A program made the position numbers and the translations under genes. From assembly GCA_036768485.1 (NCBI GenBank), contig JAVLUZ010000629.1, positions 62,001 through 126,000 of the forward strand: a stretch of 64,000 nt of DNA, read 5' to 3'. Source of the DNA: Mermis nigrescens. Lineage: Eukaryota > Nematoda > Enoplea > Mermithida > Mermithidae. The notes below the pieces were generated by a model, which was not told the DNA's origin, ran no database searches, and saw only the letters and a list, made by a program, of their open reading frames with translations. Of this stretch, positions 23,690 through 35,204 are shown in pieces; position 1 is the first letter of the stretch, and each line of letters starts with the position of its first letter.

Positions 23690-24800
23690 TAAAACTTCAA
23701 AAATTTTTCGGCGCCCGAATTGATTTAATTCTTACTTGTGATTAATCTTTAAGCCGCGCTGCGCCAATTACCGCATTTTTATCGACAATCTGGTCTAGAA
23801 CTTCACTACGATTTGAAATCCTTATCTTCTGCACGGATTTAGTTAGTTTTTGTAGTGCAAAAAATGCGTTTTAGAGAGTAAATTTTAAAATTTTCTGGCG
23901 CTTCGCGCCATTTGATAAATTATACTTTTTATTGTCAAAAGCGACTCCTGCATTGGCAAAAATGCTTTATTGAGGGATGGAAATTCAGGTTTCAACAGAA
24001 ATAACGTATTTTGATCGTGATGTTTCTCGTAGAGCGCGAAATTTTCATACAAAAAGTGTATCACACACCGCTATTACATGTGTACATAGGATTTTCAACC
24101 TAAAAAACAGATTTTTCAACACAGGCGCTGCATTTTTAACGTTTTTAGACCTCCCAAAAAAACGTGAAAAAAGTGGAAACAAATTTTGGGTCTGGTCTAT
24201 AATGTCAAGCAAATCGCAGGGAAAAAACGGTGCTTAAGACTCGTAAGAAGCGGCAACGTTTTTTCCACATTGCGAGGTTTTTTCGGAAGTAAAATTTTCT
24301 AAATTTCGAGATGTGGAAAAAAATTTTGGGCTTAATTCACATTGTGGAAAATTTTTTGTAACGCATAAATGCGCTCGACTCATTTTCTGAACGGATTTCC
24401 ACAATTTTTGTAGTGGAAATGCGTTTTAGAGCCAAAATTTCAAAAAGTTCCGGCCATTCGCGCTGGATTGATTTACTTTTATATTTGTTGGGTATTGATG
24501 ATAAGGCCGAGCTGCCCCGATCGCAGCACTTTTATTGACAGCTTGCTATGGTTGAAAATTATCATTTGCACGGATTTTCGAGCAATTTTTGTAATGCAGA
24601 AATGCGTTTTAGAGGCGAAATTTCAACAATTTTCCTGCGCTTCGCGCTGGATTGATTTAATTTAATTATTTGCTATTGGTGTATTGGCCGCACCGCGCCG
24701 ATTGCAGCTATTTTATTGCAAAAATGCTTTTTAAAGAGGTAAAATTTCAAAATTTTCTGGCGCTTTGCGCTAGTTTGATAATATATTGAGATTGGTATTA
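23690..24800. repeat. Degenerate repeats with GGCGC-type hairpins
   Basis: Blocks of about 200 bp recur with the order AAAATTTCAAAATTTT, GGCGCTTCGCGC-like hairpin, TTTGATAA or TTGATTTA, TGCACGGATTT and AAATGCGTTTTAGAG. A perfect hairpin lies at 23897-23909. No gene. Confidence 0.55.
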
Positions 24801-25004
24801 CTGTGCCTGGTGCACGGCGCACGCCTATATACCTTTTGTGTGTAAGATTACTTTGCTTGTAGTCGTTTTGAATGCATTTCAGTCTATTCTGACTGTATTA
24901 TAATCACTTTTAATACTGAAAAATGCAACAATTTATCAATTTGTTGCTTATTTTGGTCCACAAGAACTCTAATTTTGACTCCCCTCTCATAGATCAGCTA
25001 TGCT

Positions 25005-25408
25005 TTGTGCACAAAGTCGGGGCCGGCAGGAAGGTTGAAATATTAAAAAAATCCGAAAGAGTCAATTTAACGTTCACAGTTTTTTGCTCCTTTAACGATC
25101 AAAATGGTGAAAATAGCCTATTAAACGTTTTTTCGTGGTAATATCGCATTTTAAAGGCATTTCTAGTTCCGTTTGACTGCATTATATTACTTTCAACACT
25201 AAAAAATGCAAAAATTTATCAATTTTGGGCGCTTTTTGAGTAAAAAGCGCTGAAACGCACTGATCTGGGCGTCGAAATAATTTGCTTTTGACCTAAAAAT
25301 GATGGAAAACGTCCCATCAGCTAAAAATCGCTGGGCAGTACCTGTCCGGCTGACCCTTCAGTGGGGGCGGTACCCTGCCTCACCCCATCTCTATGTGCAT
25401 GTATATAT
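25005..25408 (+). mobile_element. Family F MITE
   Basis: Contains the F core (TCAGCTAAAAATCG, GGCTGACCCTTCAG) and ends CTATGTGCATGTATATAT; octamers GCTATGCT / GCTATGCA (7 of 8). 25409-25855 has no feature. Confidence 0.7.
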
Positions 25409-25855
25409 GCTATGCATCTTTGGACGCGACTCGCGAAACGCCAGAAGATGTTGGTGCGTATTTGTACCATTTTCAGGTCGAATCCATGGGCCCTTTAATG
25501 GATGGCATCCTAGAAATTGAATTAGCCGCCACGCACTATTAGATTTTGTCATTCCCACAATTTCATTATTTGAATCTTTGTTATGAAGTTAGGCACAGGG
25601 ACGAAAAAAATAAAATTACAAAACTATCACAAAATCTCAGAGCTTACACAGATAGAGCGAAAATTAAAGTTCCAATTAAATTGGTACAAAGCACCAAAAT
25701 ACGTTGGCTTATCTACGCAATCTAAAAGGAATAACATAGTAACTGGCGCGAAGCATCAAGAAGTTTAGAGGTGATTGCCGTCTGATCTAAATTTGGGGTA
25801 ATATAAATGCGATGCAGAACAGCAAATTATGAACAGCAAAGCATGGAGGAAATCA

Positions 25856-26290
25856 TACACGTAAGATGGGGATGGGGGATCCCCTCAACCAAAGTCGGTC
25901 GTCCCCCAATGCTAGAAAATTTTTGACCTTCCCCGATTTCTGCGGCCGCCCCCCACCCACCCATCCCCTCCCCCTGCGCACGCCCATGCCTGCAACCATT
26001 GTGACCATAGATGCAACAGGGGATGGGCCAACTTAATTCAAAGTTGTCGTCCCCATCTAGAAAGGTCGACATTCTCTCCTCCAATTTTTGACTGAAATTA
26101 ACATTTTTAGGCGCTTTTTGCATATGTTTAACGACTCGATATTTTAGGTGGGGGTTTCCAGGAATTCATTTTTTCCAAAAATCCTTGGAGGGATCGAAAA
26201 TGTTCTGTCTTTGGGGGATGGGGACGACAGCATTAGTGGGGGATCCACTATCCTCTTGCACGATGACTTTATGCCATTTTTGGCCTAAAA
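25856..26290. repeat. Family H repeat (G/C tracts)
   Basis: GATGGGGATGGGGGATCCCC, AAAGTCGGTCGTCCCCC and related lines recur at about 29328-29500, 31830-32290, 43945-44050 and 45355-45460. Not coding. Confidence 0.5.
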
Positions 26291-26319
26291 ATTGACCGGC
26301 TGCCCTCCGAAAATTTTAA

Positions 26320-26710
26320 GCTGCAACCGTACTCCCACCTCAGCGATGTTTTCACCCCTCCACACAAATTTTGTCACCTCTGAGAAGATTTTCTAATATT
26401 TTCAAAAAAACTTTCATGAAAATTCGTAGAAAGGTGCTGTTTTGAGTTGTAACCGTCTGTTTGCTCAAAAGTGCCAAATTTTGGCGCTTTGTGCGATACA
26501 TTCATGTGTTGACTACATTTTGTTAAATTTGTTCGGATGTTTTTGATTTTTTTTTGAAATTTTTTGTTTCTATGCTGTAGGATGCTGAGGTATCGTCAGA
26601 AACTCCGAAAAATGATGTTTTTGACGCTTATCCACCATTTTTGGACAAAAAATGTCACTTTATAATCTCACCTCTCTCGTCACCCAGAATCCCACGCCGT
26701 GCGTGTCTGG
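26320..26710 (+). repeat. Family E copy upstream of PREB
   Basis: Shares TTTCATGAAAATTCGTAGAA, the CTCAAAAGTGCCAAATTTTGG segment and GACGCTTA with other E copies. Ends are poorly conserved. It lies within 80 bp of the PREB start codon, where a promoter would be expected; no core promoter motif could be assigned. Confidence 0.55.
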
Positions 26711-26784
26711 CTGCTACATGTCTGATCGTGTGTGACTCAGATTTGGCACTTTTACCCATTCGCCGCAAACCTAGTTAGCGAAGG

Positions 26785-27061
26785 ATGCGTGACGACAACG
26801 AGGCAATATTCACTACTAAATTTCCCATGTACTGTGTACGCTGCGTTGGCGAACGGTTTATTTTGGTCGCCGGTGGAGGGGGTCAAGCTAAAACGGGCGT
26901 CCCTAATTGCATAGAAGTTTACTTATTCGACGTAAATGCGGGTTCTTGGGGGTTTCGAAAGGTGGCCGTTGTGGACACTGGCTTGGAAGCGACGATGAAT
27001 ATGGATATTTTGACCGTGGATGCCAAAACGGGTTCATTCTACGTCGCGTGTGGTCAAGAAG
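26785..27061 (+). CDS. PREB: PREB/SEC12 exon 1 (start codon, codons 1-92 plus 1 nt)
   Basis: First of five exons of an ER-membrane WD-repeat protein, the guanine nucleotide exchange factor that loads SAR1 with GTP to start COPII coat assembly. The ATG at 26785 is the first in frame and is followed by a short lead and then a first beta-blade. The diagnostic glycine loop of the Sec12/PREB family is visible: GGGG at residues 30-33, KTG at 36-38 and Asn41. In Sec12 this loop binds a potassium ion and contacts SAR1. A blade strand ending in CGQEG follows. The exon ends in GAAG before a strong donor, GTGAGT at 27062, leaving one base of a split glycine codon that exon 2 completes. The exon is richer in G+C than the flanking DNA. 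It could in principle read on to a stop at 27085, but the phase and family alignment favour splicing here. The family assignment is secure; whether an untranslated exon lies upstream cannot be seen. Confidence 0.93.
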
Positions 27062-27119
27062 GTGAGTTGATCAAAGTGGACGTATAGATACAGGGCCGGG
27101 GTCAGGGCAAGGTCAGGGT

Positions 27120-27284
27120 CAGGCGCGTAGCTTTGGGGTAATTGGGGGTCCGGCCCCCAAAATTCAGAAAAAATAGGACTTTTTAATGTAATGTTATTTT
27201 TTGCTATTTTTGGCCTTTTAGGGCTTAGTCTCCCCAAAATTGGCGTTGGTCCTCTCCAAAATAGGACGGCCAGCTACGTGCCTG
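27120..27284 (-). mobile_element. Family B MITE in PREB intron 1
   Basis: Ends CAGGCGCGTAGCT and AGCTACGTGCCTG; perfect duplication GTCAGGGT (27112-27119, 27285-27292). Confidence 0.9.
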
Positions 27285-27308
27285 GTCAGGGTCTGCAATA
27301 GCTGAAAT

Positions 27309-27677
27309 AAGGTATGCATGAGATGGGAGTTCCGGGGTGAGGGTGAAATTCGAAGTGCTTTTTGGGCTTATAAGTGACGTATCCGCGTCGAAAATACCGT
27401 ATTTTGGCATTTTTGACGATGCTCCGTCATTCTAGAGATAAAAAGATAGAAAATTTCGAGAAAAATAAAAAAATCGAATCAATTGAACGAAATACAGTCG
27501 AAAAATGAGTATATATGTATATGGCGTGAAGCCCCGAAAATTAGACACTTTGAGCAAATAGATACCAGCGAAAACGATTAAAACAGCACATTTTCGAGGA
27601 ATTTTTTAGGAAACTTTTGGAAAATCGTGAATTTTGGGGGAGGCTGAAAAATCCACCCCCTAGATCTTGTATGTATG
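27309..27677 (-). mobile_element. Family E MITE in PREB intron 1
   Basis: Reverse copy with TTTGACGATGCTCCGTCATT and AGATCTTGTATGTATG end; octamers GCTGAAAT / GCTGAAGA match at 6 of 8. 27678-28049 is AT-rich without a clear feature. Confidence 0.65.
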
Positions 27678-28049
27678 GCTGAAGAAATTCATGCAAATAT
27701 ACGAGTAGCACTGGAATTCTGGGGGTCTTCCCATCTCCTGAAAATATTTAAAAAGCGGCTTTTTCGGGCTTAAAATTCATGAGTATATACGTCAGGTACA
27801 CGTCAAAAAAAACGCTGTTTCTCGACGTTTCGGACGGAGCTCATTCCTTCTAAAATATAAAAAACGAAATAATTTCCAAATTTTTTTAAAAATCAATAAA
27901 TTTAATAAAATTCATTTAGCCAAAAAATTTGTGTATGTTGCGAAACGCCAAAAACTGTCACACTTTTGAGCCAAGGTCTAGCCAAAACGCTTAAAGAGTT
28001 TGTACACTTTTTGTGATTTTTTCGAAAAATCGACAATTATGATGATGTC

Positions 28050-28560
28050 AGTGGTCATTCTGGAGGGTCGGGTTAAAACTGGATAAATCCCTCAAAAAGC
28101 CGTATGTTGAAATCCCTGAAATTGAGACCAGCAAGTTTAGTGTCCACGCTTTTTTCGCTTGCCAATTGATGGCTTTGGTCCTAGAAAAGCCTATGTAAAT
28201 CGCCTTATGTGCTGAAATGCATGTTTAGCTCTTTTTAGCCAATTATGACTGCATAAGCATTTTTAACTTTAGATATATCCATAGGAATTTGTCAATCAGC
28301 CGGGAAATTTCGACTTTTTGGGTCGATTTGACACAATTTTTTGATGTTTTCGAGTGAACAGGACCATAAATTTATTGATCCAGCCTTACCAGTATACAGG
28401 CACGTAGCTGGCCCTCCTATTTTGGGGGGGGCGAAACCAATTTTGGGGAGTCTAAGCCAAAAATAGCACAAAATAACGTGTAAAAAGTCCTATTTTTCCG
28501 TTTTTTCCTGAATTTTGGGGAGTCCGACCCTCCCCCCAGTCCCCCACAGCTACGTGCCTG
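28050..28560 (+). mobile_element. Family F fragment followed by a complete family B MITE
   Basis: F-like sequence runs to about 28380. The B element is 28397-28560 with ends CAGGCACGTAGCTGG and AGCTACGTGCCTG and the perfect duplication CCAGTATA (28389-28396, 28561-28568). Confidence 0.85.
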
Positions 28561-28835
28561 CCAGTATATACATACCAGAGTGACCAACTCAAAATGAGAA
28601 AGATCGGGAGGTCAGAAAAGGGGAGTGTGGAATCTGATACTGATTGTACAGTAAATCTCAATCATGAAATGCCTCTGTACCAGGTATATAAAAATGCCAT
28701 TGCGACCTTCCTACGACCTCCCGAAGTTATGTGACTTTGAAAGAAGATCAAAGTCAGTTTAAAATGCATTTTATCAATTAAAAAGCTGTTTTCACCCTAG
28801 TTTATTGAATCGACAAAGATTTTTTCCGATGCACA

Positions 28836-29235
28836 AAGACTTTTCAGTACCGTGTTTGTATATACACGTACAAAGATTGTCAGTGCAGACAATAACTGTA
28901 AGACAGTCTGAAATTCGCAAAATTTTTTGGCGCCTCGTGCCTATATGATCAAGTTCCTGTTCTATTTGTCTCTGTAAAAGGACAAACTATCAATTTTTTC
29001 GGCACCTCACGCTGGTTTGAGAAAGTATTTGTCGTTTTGTCTGTCGGAAACCCAGAAATCAATTAAATTACACTATTGAAAGTCGAAAAACCCTGTTTTG
29101 CTTCACAGAAAGCGCTACTGTCTATATTATAGTAGGTACCCTAAAATTGGCATGTACAAAATGTACAAAGACTTTTAGGGACCATCTTTGTACATGCACA
29201 AAGAGACCTTGTGCAAAGAAACACTAATTTTGTCA
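28836..29235 (+). repeat. Family D repeat
   Basis: Order: GACAAAGATTTTTTCCGATG, CGTACAAAGATTGTC, TTTTTTGGCGCCTCGTGCC, AATCGCTACTGT-like, TGTACATGCACAAAG, ACCTTGTGCAAAGAAACAC. Same order at 19270-20175, 32690-33480, 37195-37800 and 49935-50360. Confidence 0.6.
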
Positions 29236-29508
29236 AAATTTTGTACGGATTAGTCACCATTGGTCCCCACCTAAAATTTTGAGCCCTTTCTTTTAGGCGT
29301 TATACCGTTCTGTTTATTATACGTGTAACAGGGGTATGACGGTACTCACCCAAAGTCGGTCGTCCTCCGCACATCCTCCATGGCCAGAAATGTTTTAATT
29401 CCCCTCAGCCGATTTTTGGCTAAAACTGCGTTTTGTGGCCATTTTTAGATGCTTTTAGGCCAAAAATCGAAAGTAATTTACCCCTACCTCCTGAAATTGG
29501 CCGACCAT

Positions 29509-30670
29509 CATACCTGGGCGTCGAGGGGGTGGGATGGGGGTTATGCACTTCCCAGAAGGCCGAATACCGCCCAGAAACCAAAATAACCCCCAGAATTCAA
29601 TTTTTGGAAATTTTTTGTTTTTTTCCGCATTTTTTGATGCCAATGGATAGTGCTCGATGAGAAACGTTGAAAAAGTTCTTTTTTCGCCATACCACTATTT
29701 TTAATAGAGCTGTGCCGGGGCCGCCTTTTTGCCGGGGCCGGGGCCGGGGCCTAGGCCCCGGTGCCGGGGCGGGGGCCGGGGCCTAGGCCCCGGTGCCGGG
29801 GCCGGGGCCTGGCCGGGGCCAATAATAGCGTGCTTTACCATGCTCATAGTACGACTCTGCCCTACCCCTTATATGTACCAATGCATATATTCTTGCTAGT
29901 AGATATGTATGCATGTCAAGCGTTAATATTTGTTGGGATTACAAAATATAATAGAACGTGGGCATCGGGGATCTAGACCCCCAGAATTCACATTCTCCCC
30001 CCCCAAAAAAATCCGCTAGACCCCCCAGAAATTGATTTTCAGAATTTTTTCTGTTTTTCTGCGGTTTTTTGATGCTGATGGATAGCTCTCATTGAGAAAC
30101 GCGAGAAAACGGTGTTTTTTAGCTCTACCATATATAATCAGGCACTTTTTGACTTTGAAAAATGTTGGACCCCTAGAATTTTTGAGCTGCCCATGTATGG
30201 ATTTCACTCCTCTGACTTGGACGCGTTTTTCAATGTGTTTTACTTTGCACTTTTTTTAGGCTTATTATTCTATTTGTTCTGATAGACGTAGCTGTCTGCT
30301 ACCAAGCAAGCTGGAAATGCTCGTCTATATGAATTGCAATTTAAAATATATCAATTTTGATTATTAACTAGAAATTTGCACCAATCTGACATAGTGAAAT
30401 TAAGATTTGAATTAGCAAGATCTGTGGTTTGCTTGAAATTGTGTTTGAAGGTAAATCTGCCCAAAACATTATCAATTTTCTACATAATAATCAACTCTAA
30501 CATTGGCCCCGGCCCCGGTGCCGGGGCCAGCCTGGCCCCGGCCCGGGGCCGGGGCCTAGGCCCCGGCGCCGGGGCCGGGGCCGGACCTGGCCCCGGCACA
30601 GCTCTAATTTTTAAGACCATTTTTTGTCCATTGAAAAATCTGCACCCCCTCTCCCCACCCCCAAAATTTT
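29509..30670 (+). mobile_element. Family A MITE split by a 902-bp hAT-like element
   Basis: Left end CATACCTGGGCGTCG, core to CGCCATACCACTATTTTTAA (29704), then resumes at 30607 with ATTTTTAAGACCATTTTTTG and runs toward GAGCCGTTACG. The right end is decayed. Confidence 0.85.
29705..30606. mobile_element. 0.9-kb hAT-like element with GGGGCC end arrays
   Basis: Inverted ends TAGAGCTGTGCCGGGGCC and GGCCCCGGCACAGCTCTA; perfect duplication ATTTTTAA (29697-29704, 30607-30614). Subterminal GGGGCCGGGGCC arrays span 29712-29822 and 30503-30597. A decayed family A copy lies inside at about 29953-30199. Confidence 0.92.
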
Positions 30671-30709
30671 GAGCCGTTACGAGTCCGCTGCTTATGCTTG
30701 AAACATCAG

Positions 30710-31200
30710 GAAAATGCGCCATCTACGAGACCAGCTGTGACGTAACGACTTTGGCGCTCGACGCAACTTCGCCCGTCGAGCAGCGTTCCCACGCCTCAAA
30801 CGATTTTAAAATTACCAAAAAACTTTCTTTGTCGTTTCGCCCATTCGGCGAACCGTTTCAAACCGATTTCCCGTCCCAATCGGTCGCCGACAAAAAGCGA
30901 TCGACCGGCGGACCATTCCAAAAAACGGTCCGATTCAGCTCGAACGGCGATTGGTTGGCGACGGGCGGAACGGACGGTTTCGTCCGCATCTGGAACCGTA
31001 CCGTCCGCTCGGCGGATCCGGCGGATCCGATGACGTCAGCGCCGTGTTATAAGCTGATCGGCGAGCACCGGGCGCACCAGGATGACGTCGATGACGTGGA
31101 CATCAACCCGGACGGCGGCCGTTTCGTTTCGGTAGGACGGGACGGCACCGGATCCGTTTGGGCCCGGCGCAACGCCAACGATCGCGGCGGATATAGCGCG
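30710..31200 (+). CDS. PREB: PREB/SEC12 exon 2 (codons 93-256, WD repeats)
   Basis: Largest exon. It begins after an AG at 30708-30709, and its first two bases complete the glycine codon split by intron 1, giving CGQEG-KCAIYET, the strand expected at this place in the family. A charged, variable linker follows. Two clear WD-repeat blades come next: one containing LATGGTDGFVRIW and one containing DGGRFVSVGRDGTGSVW, each with the GRD or GTD turn and terminal W seen in PREB. The linker before the blades is longer than in vertebrate PREB and partly explains the total of 508 residues (vertebrate proteins are a little over 400). The donor at 31201 reads GTATTT and is the start of a TTTA microsatellite, so it is a weak consensus, but exon 3 continues in the same phase (0). 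Local G+C is far above that of the introns. Confidence 0.92.
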
Positions 31201-31315
31201 GTATTTATTTATTTATTCATTTATTTATTTGCTTATTTATTTTAATTAATTTATTTATTTATTTATTTATTCAATTATTAATTAATTAATTAATTAATTT
31301 ATTTATAACGACTGT
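31201..31315. repeat. TTTA/ATTA microsatellite at the start of PREB intron 2
   Basis: Begins with the exon 2 donor itself and continues as TTTA and TTAA units. 31316-31829 has no other feature. Confidence 0.8.
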
Positions 31316-31829
31316 AATATACAGTAACTGATAGCTTTTGTGATAAGATCGTTGCGAAAAAGTCAAATAAAATAAAGTCGTTTAAATCTTTTCGAAAATA
31401 GCCCATCCTCTTGATTAATTAAATGAGCGAATTGTGTGTGTCTAAATAACAATTAAACAATTACTTGTAATTTTGTTGACAAGTTTATGGTGGCTGAGAT
31501 TTTAGCGTCCGGATTCTACGAAGTTCCTGTAATGAAACGAATTCAAGCTGAGTGGTATTGATGGTATCAAATTTAGTCACGTTACAAGGGTACGGGCAGA
31601 CGTGTTGGGGCGCGAAATGTTTTAGCGGGCTTAGTCGGACCATTTTAGCCGGGAAAAGGGGGATAAACGATCTTCAATTTTTGACCACAAATCGCAAAAA
31701 AACACCTCGAAATAACAAAAACAGTAAAAAAAAGTGAAAAAGTTTTAAAAAACGTAAAAAAAACGTGAAAAAAGTTTAAAAAAGTTAAAAAAATAGTTTG
31801 TAGTAAAAAACGCAAATTTCCGCCAAATA

Positions 31830-32532
31830 TCGGGGGTATTGTGTGATGAGAGACGATGGATTTTTCGTGGGGATCCCCATCACACCCCTCTTACATACAT
31901 GTATGGGTTATGATGGGGGTCCTCCCACCCACAAATTGGTGTTCCACCTTCATCCGTCAATGAGTGGGATGGGTGTTCGTCCCCCACCCTACTTTTGGCA
32001 AGAAATTTTTTTGAAAATTTTCGCTGAAAATTAAAAATCTATTATATACATTTTTCCGAAAAAAATCGATGTAATTTTTTCCCAAATTTTCCCAAAATTT
32101 TAGGACCAGATTACCTTACTTTTGCGTGCAGGGAAATAATTTTGATTTGTAATTGCTTCACGTGACCTCGCAAGTACCTGTGTATGTACGGGCCTTTATT
32201 CAAGATGGCGGGGGGCGGACTCCCACCCGGAACTAAAAAACAAAATTTTGTTTTTTCATGGGTCCCTCGGGGGGGGGAAATGAAAAATTTCTGAAGCGTG
32301 TCAAAAACACCACCAGCACCGTCTTTTTGTGCACTATTGAGCTTGTAAACGCAAAATTTTTCGGCGCTCAGCGCCGACTTTATTGTTTACTTGTAGTTTT
32401 TGCCTTCTGGCACGCCCAAACTGCTTTAGTTTGACCAAGGCATGTATAATATGTTAATTTTTTTGCGCTTGGCGCCGATTTATTCATTTTCTACATTGTT
32501 TTTCTTTGTAAAACACTAATTTTAAATACAAA
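31830..32532. repeat. Family H and hairpin-bearing repeats in PREB intron 2
   Basis: G/C-tract family H lines (GGGGATCCCCATCACACCCC) to about 32290, then AT-rich DNA with GGCGCTCAGCGCC at about 32361-32373 and GGCGCC at 32474. Confidence 0.45.
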
Positions 32533-33878
32533 CAGGCATGTAGCTGACTGTCCTTTTCTAGTGGGAACAGCACCAATTTCGGGGGACTAAACCCAAAAAG
32601 CCCAAAAATAGCACAAAATAATGTTTAAAAAGTCCTATTTTTTCGATTTTTTTCTAAATTTAAAGGGGTCCTAACCACTATTTGTCTTTTGTACTCGGTA
32701 AAGATTTTTCCCGATGTACAAAGACTTTTCGGGACCGTCTATGTACATGTACAAAGATTTTTGGAAGACAAAAATTGCAAAAAAGGTCTGAAATTCGCAA
32801 AAATTTTCGGCGCTTCGCGCCGAAATGAGTAATTGTGTGTTGTATATATATATATCTTTATAATGGCAGAAATTGCATTTCAAAAGTAAAAATGTCAAAT
32901 TTTTCGGCGCTTCGCGCCGTTTTAAGACGATTCATAGTGATTTTTGCCCTTAGAGACCCAGAAAGTAGCTAAAATACACGACCGAAAGTCGAAAAACTCT
33001 GTTTTTACCACACTAAAATCGCTACTGTACCATATTATAGTACCCGAAAATTTGTGTGTACAAAGATTTTTGGGGAGACAAAACTGTAAAAAGGTGTAAA
33101 ATTCCCAAAAAATTTGGCGCTTCGCGCTGAAATGAGTAATTATAAGTAATTATAATTATAAGTAATTATAATTATAGTAATTAATAATTATAAGTTATTA
33201 TAAGTAATTACTTTGGAATGGCAGAATTTGCATTTAGAATGGAAAAATGTTAAATGTTTCGGCGCTTCGCGCCGTTTTGAGATAATTTTTATTTATTTTT
33301 GGCGTCAGAAACCCAGGAATAAGTTAAAATACACTACCAAAGATCGAAAACCCTGTTTTAATACACTAAAATCGCTACTGTACCATATTATAGAACACAA
33401 AAATTTTCATGTTCAAAATGTTCAAAGACTTTTGGGGACCATCTTTGTACATGTACAAACGGACCTTGTAAATAAAAACACTGGTCCGTACCACAGGTGC
33501 GCAATGCCGCGCCACCTGCGCCACCGGGTGGCGCCAGAAGGCACTTCGGTACCTTCAGAACCACAGCTGGGTGGCGTTAGAAAAAACAGTTTCCGATTGG
33601 AGGGTAGAATTTTTTGACTCAAAAATAAAAAAGTGAGAAAATGATACAACCAACCAACCAATTAACCGGCCAACCAACTAGTCAACTATCCAGCCAAACA
33701 ACCAACCAACCACCTACCCAACCAAACAACTAACTAACTAACCGACTGGCCAAACAAACAACCAACCAACCAACCAACCAACCTCAACAAAAGGGACCCC
33801 GGTACCTTCAGAACCAAAATCCATTGCCCAGGTATGGTCCGTTCCCCTCCGCCCATTCCCCCTAGTGATACGTGCCTG
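32533..33878 (+). mobile_element. Family B MITE carrying about 1.1 kb of family D and other repeats
   Basis: Outer ends CAGGCATGTAGCTG and GATACGTGCCTG with octamers AATACAAA / AATACAAG (7 of 8). The insert spans about 32675-33837: two family D units with perfect hairpins at 32809, 32906 and 33261, AT-rich simple repeats at 33125-33210, a CCAA/CCAACTAA array at 33645-33785, and an A-like end GCCCAGGTATG. Confidence 0.75.
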
Positions 33879-33985
33879 AATACAAGGACAAAGACTAAGA
33901 ATTATTCGTAGACAAAATGATGAGAAATCAGTTAAGTAGATAGTCCAAACGATAAATTTGTTCTACATGTATACATATATGTATA

Positions 33986-34361
33986 CATGGGCGTAGGCAT
34001 AGGGACGGGGGCGGCCGCCCCCCCCTTAGCCCAAAAATAATTTTTGAAAGGTAAGGAAATGTATGAAAATTGGCATCATTTTATCGAAAATTCTCAAAAT
34101 TTTCGGCGCTTCGCGCCGTAGAATCATTATTTTCGTTTTTTTAGGCCCAAGCGCGGCCAAAAAAACGTCATTTCTTTATAGCTTATTAGGAGAAAATAAA
34201 AATTTTTCGAAAAAATTGATTGTTATGAGCCTAACGGATAGAGCATGTTCGCAAACGTCAGAAAATGCACTTTATTTGGCGCATCGGCAACCATATCCCT
34301 AAATACAGGGTCACCAATCTTGGACCGCCCCCCCCTTAGAAAAATCCTGCCTACGCCCCTG
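33986..34361. mobile_element. Family C-related MITE, 376 bp
   Basis: Ends CATGGGCGTAGGCA and CTGCCTACGCCCCTG; perfect duplication TATGTATA (33978-33985, 34362-34369). The interior has a GGCGC-TTC-GCGCC hairpin at 34105-34117. A TA microsatellite follows (34364-34400). Confidence 0.85.
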
Positions 34362-34400
<39 letters not shown>

Positions 34401-34402
<2 letters not shown>

Positions 34403-34885
34403 TTTTTCAAAGCTAGTCATTCTTTCGTCGCATATTTCGAATTCTTGTAATTGTCAGATTAGATATTTTTAACTTTTGTCAATTTTAGATTTAATATTTT
34501 CAATTTTTGATATAATATTTCTGATTTAACTTATTTTTTGATTTAATATTTTCAGTTTTTACTACTTTTTTATTCAGTACGATTTATAATTTTTGTCAAT
34601 TTTCAACTGAATAGTTTTAATTTCTGTGATTTTTTCATCGATTATTTTCCATTTTTTTGTAATTTTTTGATAATACATTTATAAGTTTTCTCATTTTTAT
34701 TCATTATTTCTAATTTATGTCGTTTTTTTATAGAATATTTCGTATTTTTGTTATTATTGTAAAATATTTCGAATTTTTTGTCGTTTATGATTGAATGTTT
34801 TGATTTAATATTCCCTATTTCATTATAAATTTCCAGTTTTGGCATTTTTCAACAAATTTTATAAAAATTTTGTCATTTTTTCATA
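34401..34885. repeat. T-rich degenerate repeats before PREB exon 3
   Basis: Units of the type GATTTAATATTTTCAATTTTT recur with variation up to the exon 3 acceptor. No coding sequence. Confidence 0.55.
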
Positions 34886-34890
34886 TACAG

Positions 34891-35177
34891 TCGGAGAAAT
34901 CTGCGTTCAAAAAACGCGATTCCGGTTCCGGATCCGGTTTTTTGCACGATCCGTCATCAACTGATAATCTTCAATCGCCGTTTGCCAAATTTATCGATTT
35001 GGCGGACCCGAAATACGACGCTTTGCCTGCCAAATACCGATTTCGATTTTCGCGCTTTTTCCACTCACGGTCGTCGGATCCGGATCGAGATCATTTAATT
35101 ACCGTTTCCATACCCGTTATTAGAACCGCATCTAAAAAACCATGCTGTTACGCCATTCGATGGTTGATTACTAGCAA
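34891..35177 (+). CDS. PREB: PREB/SEC12 exon 3 (codons 257-351 plus 2 nt)
   Basis: Starts after TATACAG (34884-34890) in phase 0. The first 45 or so codons are polar and Ser/Gly/Lys-rich. The second half carries the conserved blade with KYRFRFSRF, then DHLITVSIPV and KKPCCYAIRW. This pattern matches the PREB segment in which an aromatic/arginine strand precedes a Cys-Tyr-x-x-x-Trp strand. The exon ends AGCAA before a GTATAA donor at 35178, leaving two bases of a lysine codon. Immediately downstream is an array of GTGTAAA-containing repeats. The exon lies after a T-rich low-complexity stretch that serves as the polypyrimidine side of intron 2. Confidence 0.9.
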
Positions 35178-35204
35178 GTATAATTTATTAATTTTTTATT
35201 TTGG

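Larger units (their letters stand above)
17300..23690 (+). mobile_element. Decayed non-LTR retrotransposon (CR1/Jockey-like), with nested elements
   Basis: From left to right it shows an ORF1 with a PHD-like finger, an endonuclease start, a long nested hAT-like element, endonuclease remnants full of stops, a family A MITE, and reverse-transcriptase and C-terminal segments. The 3' end has AATAAATTATTTCAG at about 23668-23685. The 5' boundary is approximate. Frameshifts and stops throughout show it is dead. Confidence 0.8.

Noticed and set aside
27062..27087. Read-through of PREB exon 1 to the stop at 27085
   Set aside because: GTGAGT after GAAG is a strong donor, and splicing there joins in phase to a conserved strand in exon 2; read-through would leave a protein without its propeller.
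30376..30722. Pro/Gly/Ala-rich frames on both strands
   Set aside because: They translate the GGGGCC end arrays of the element at 29705-30606; open only because the unit lacks stops.
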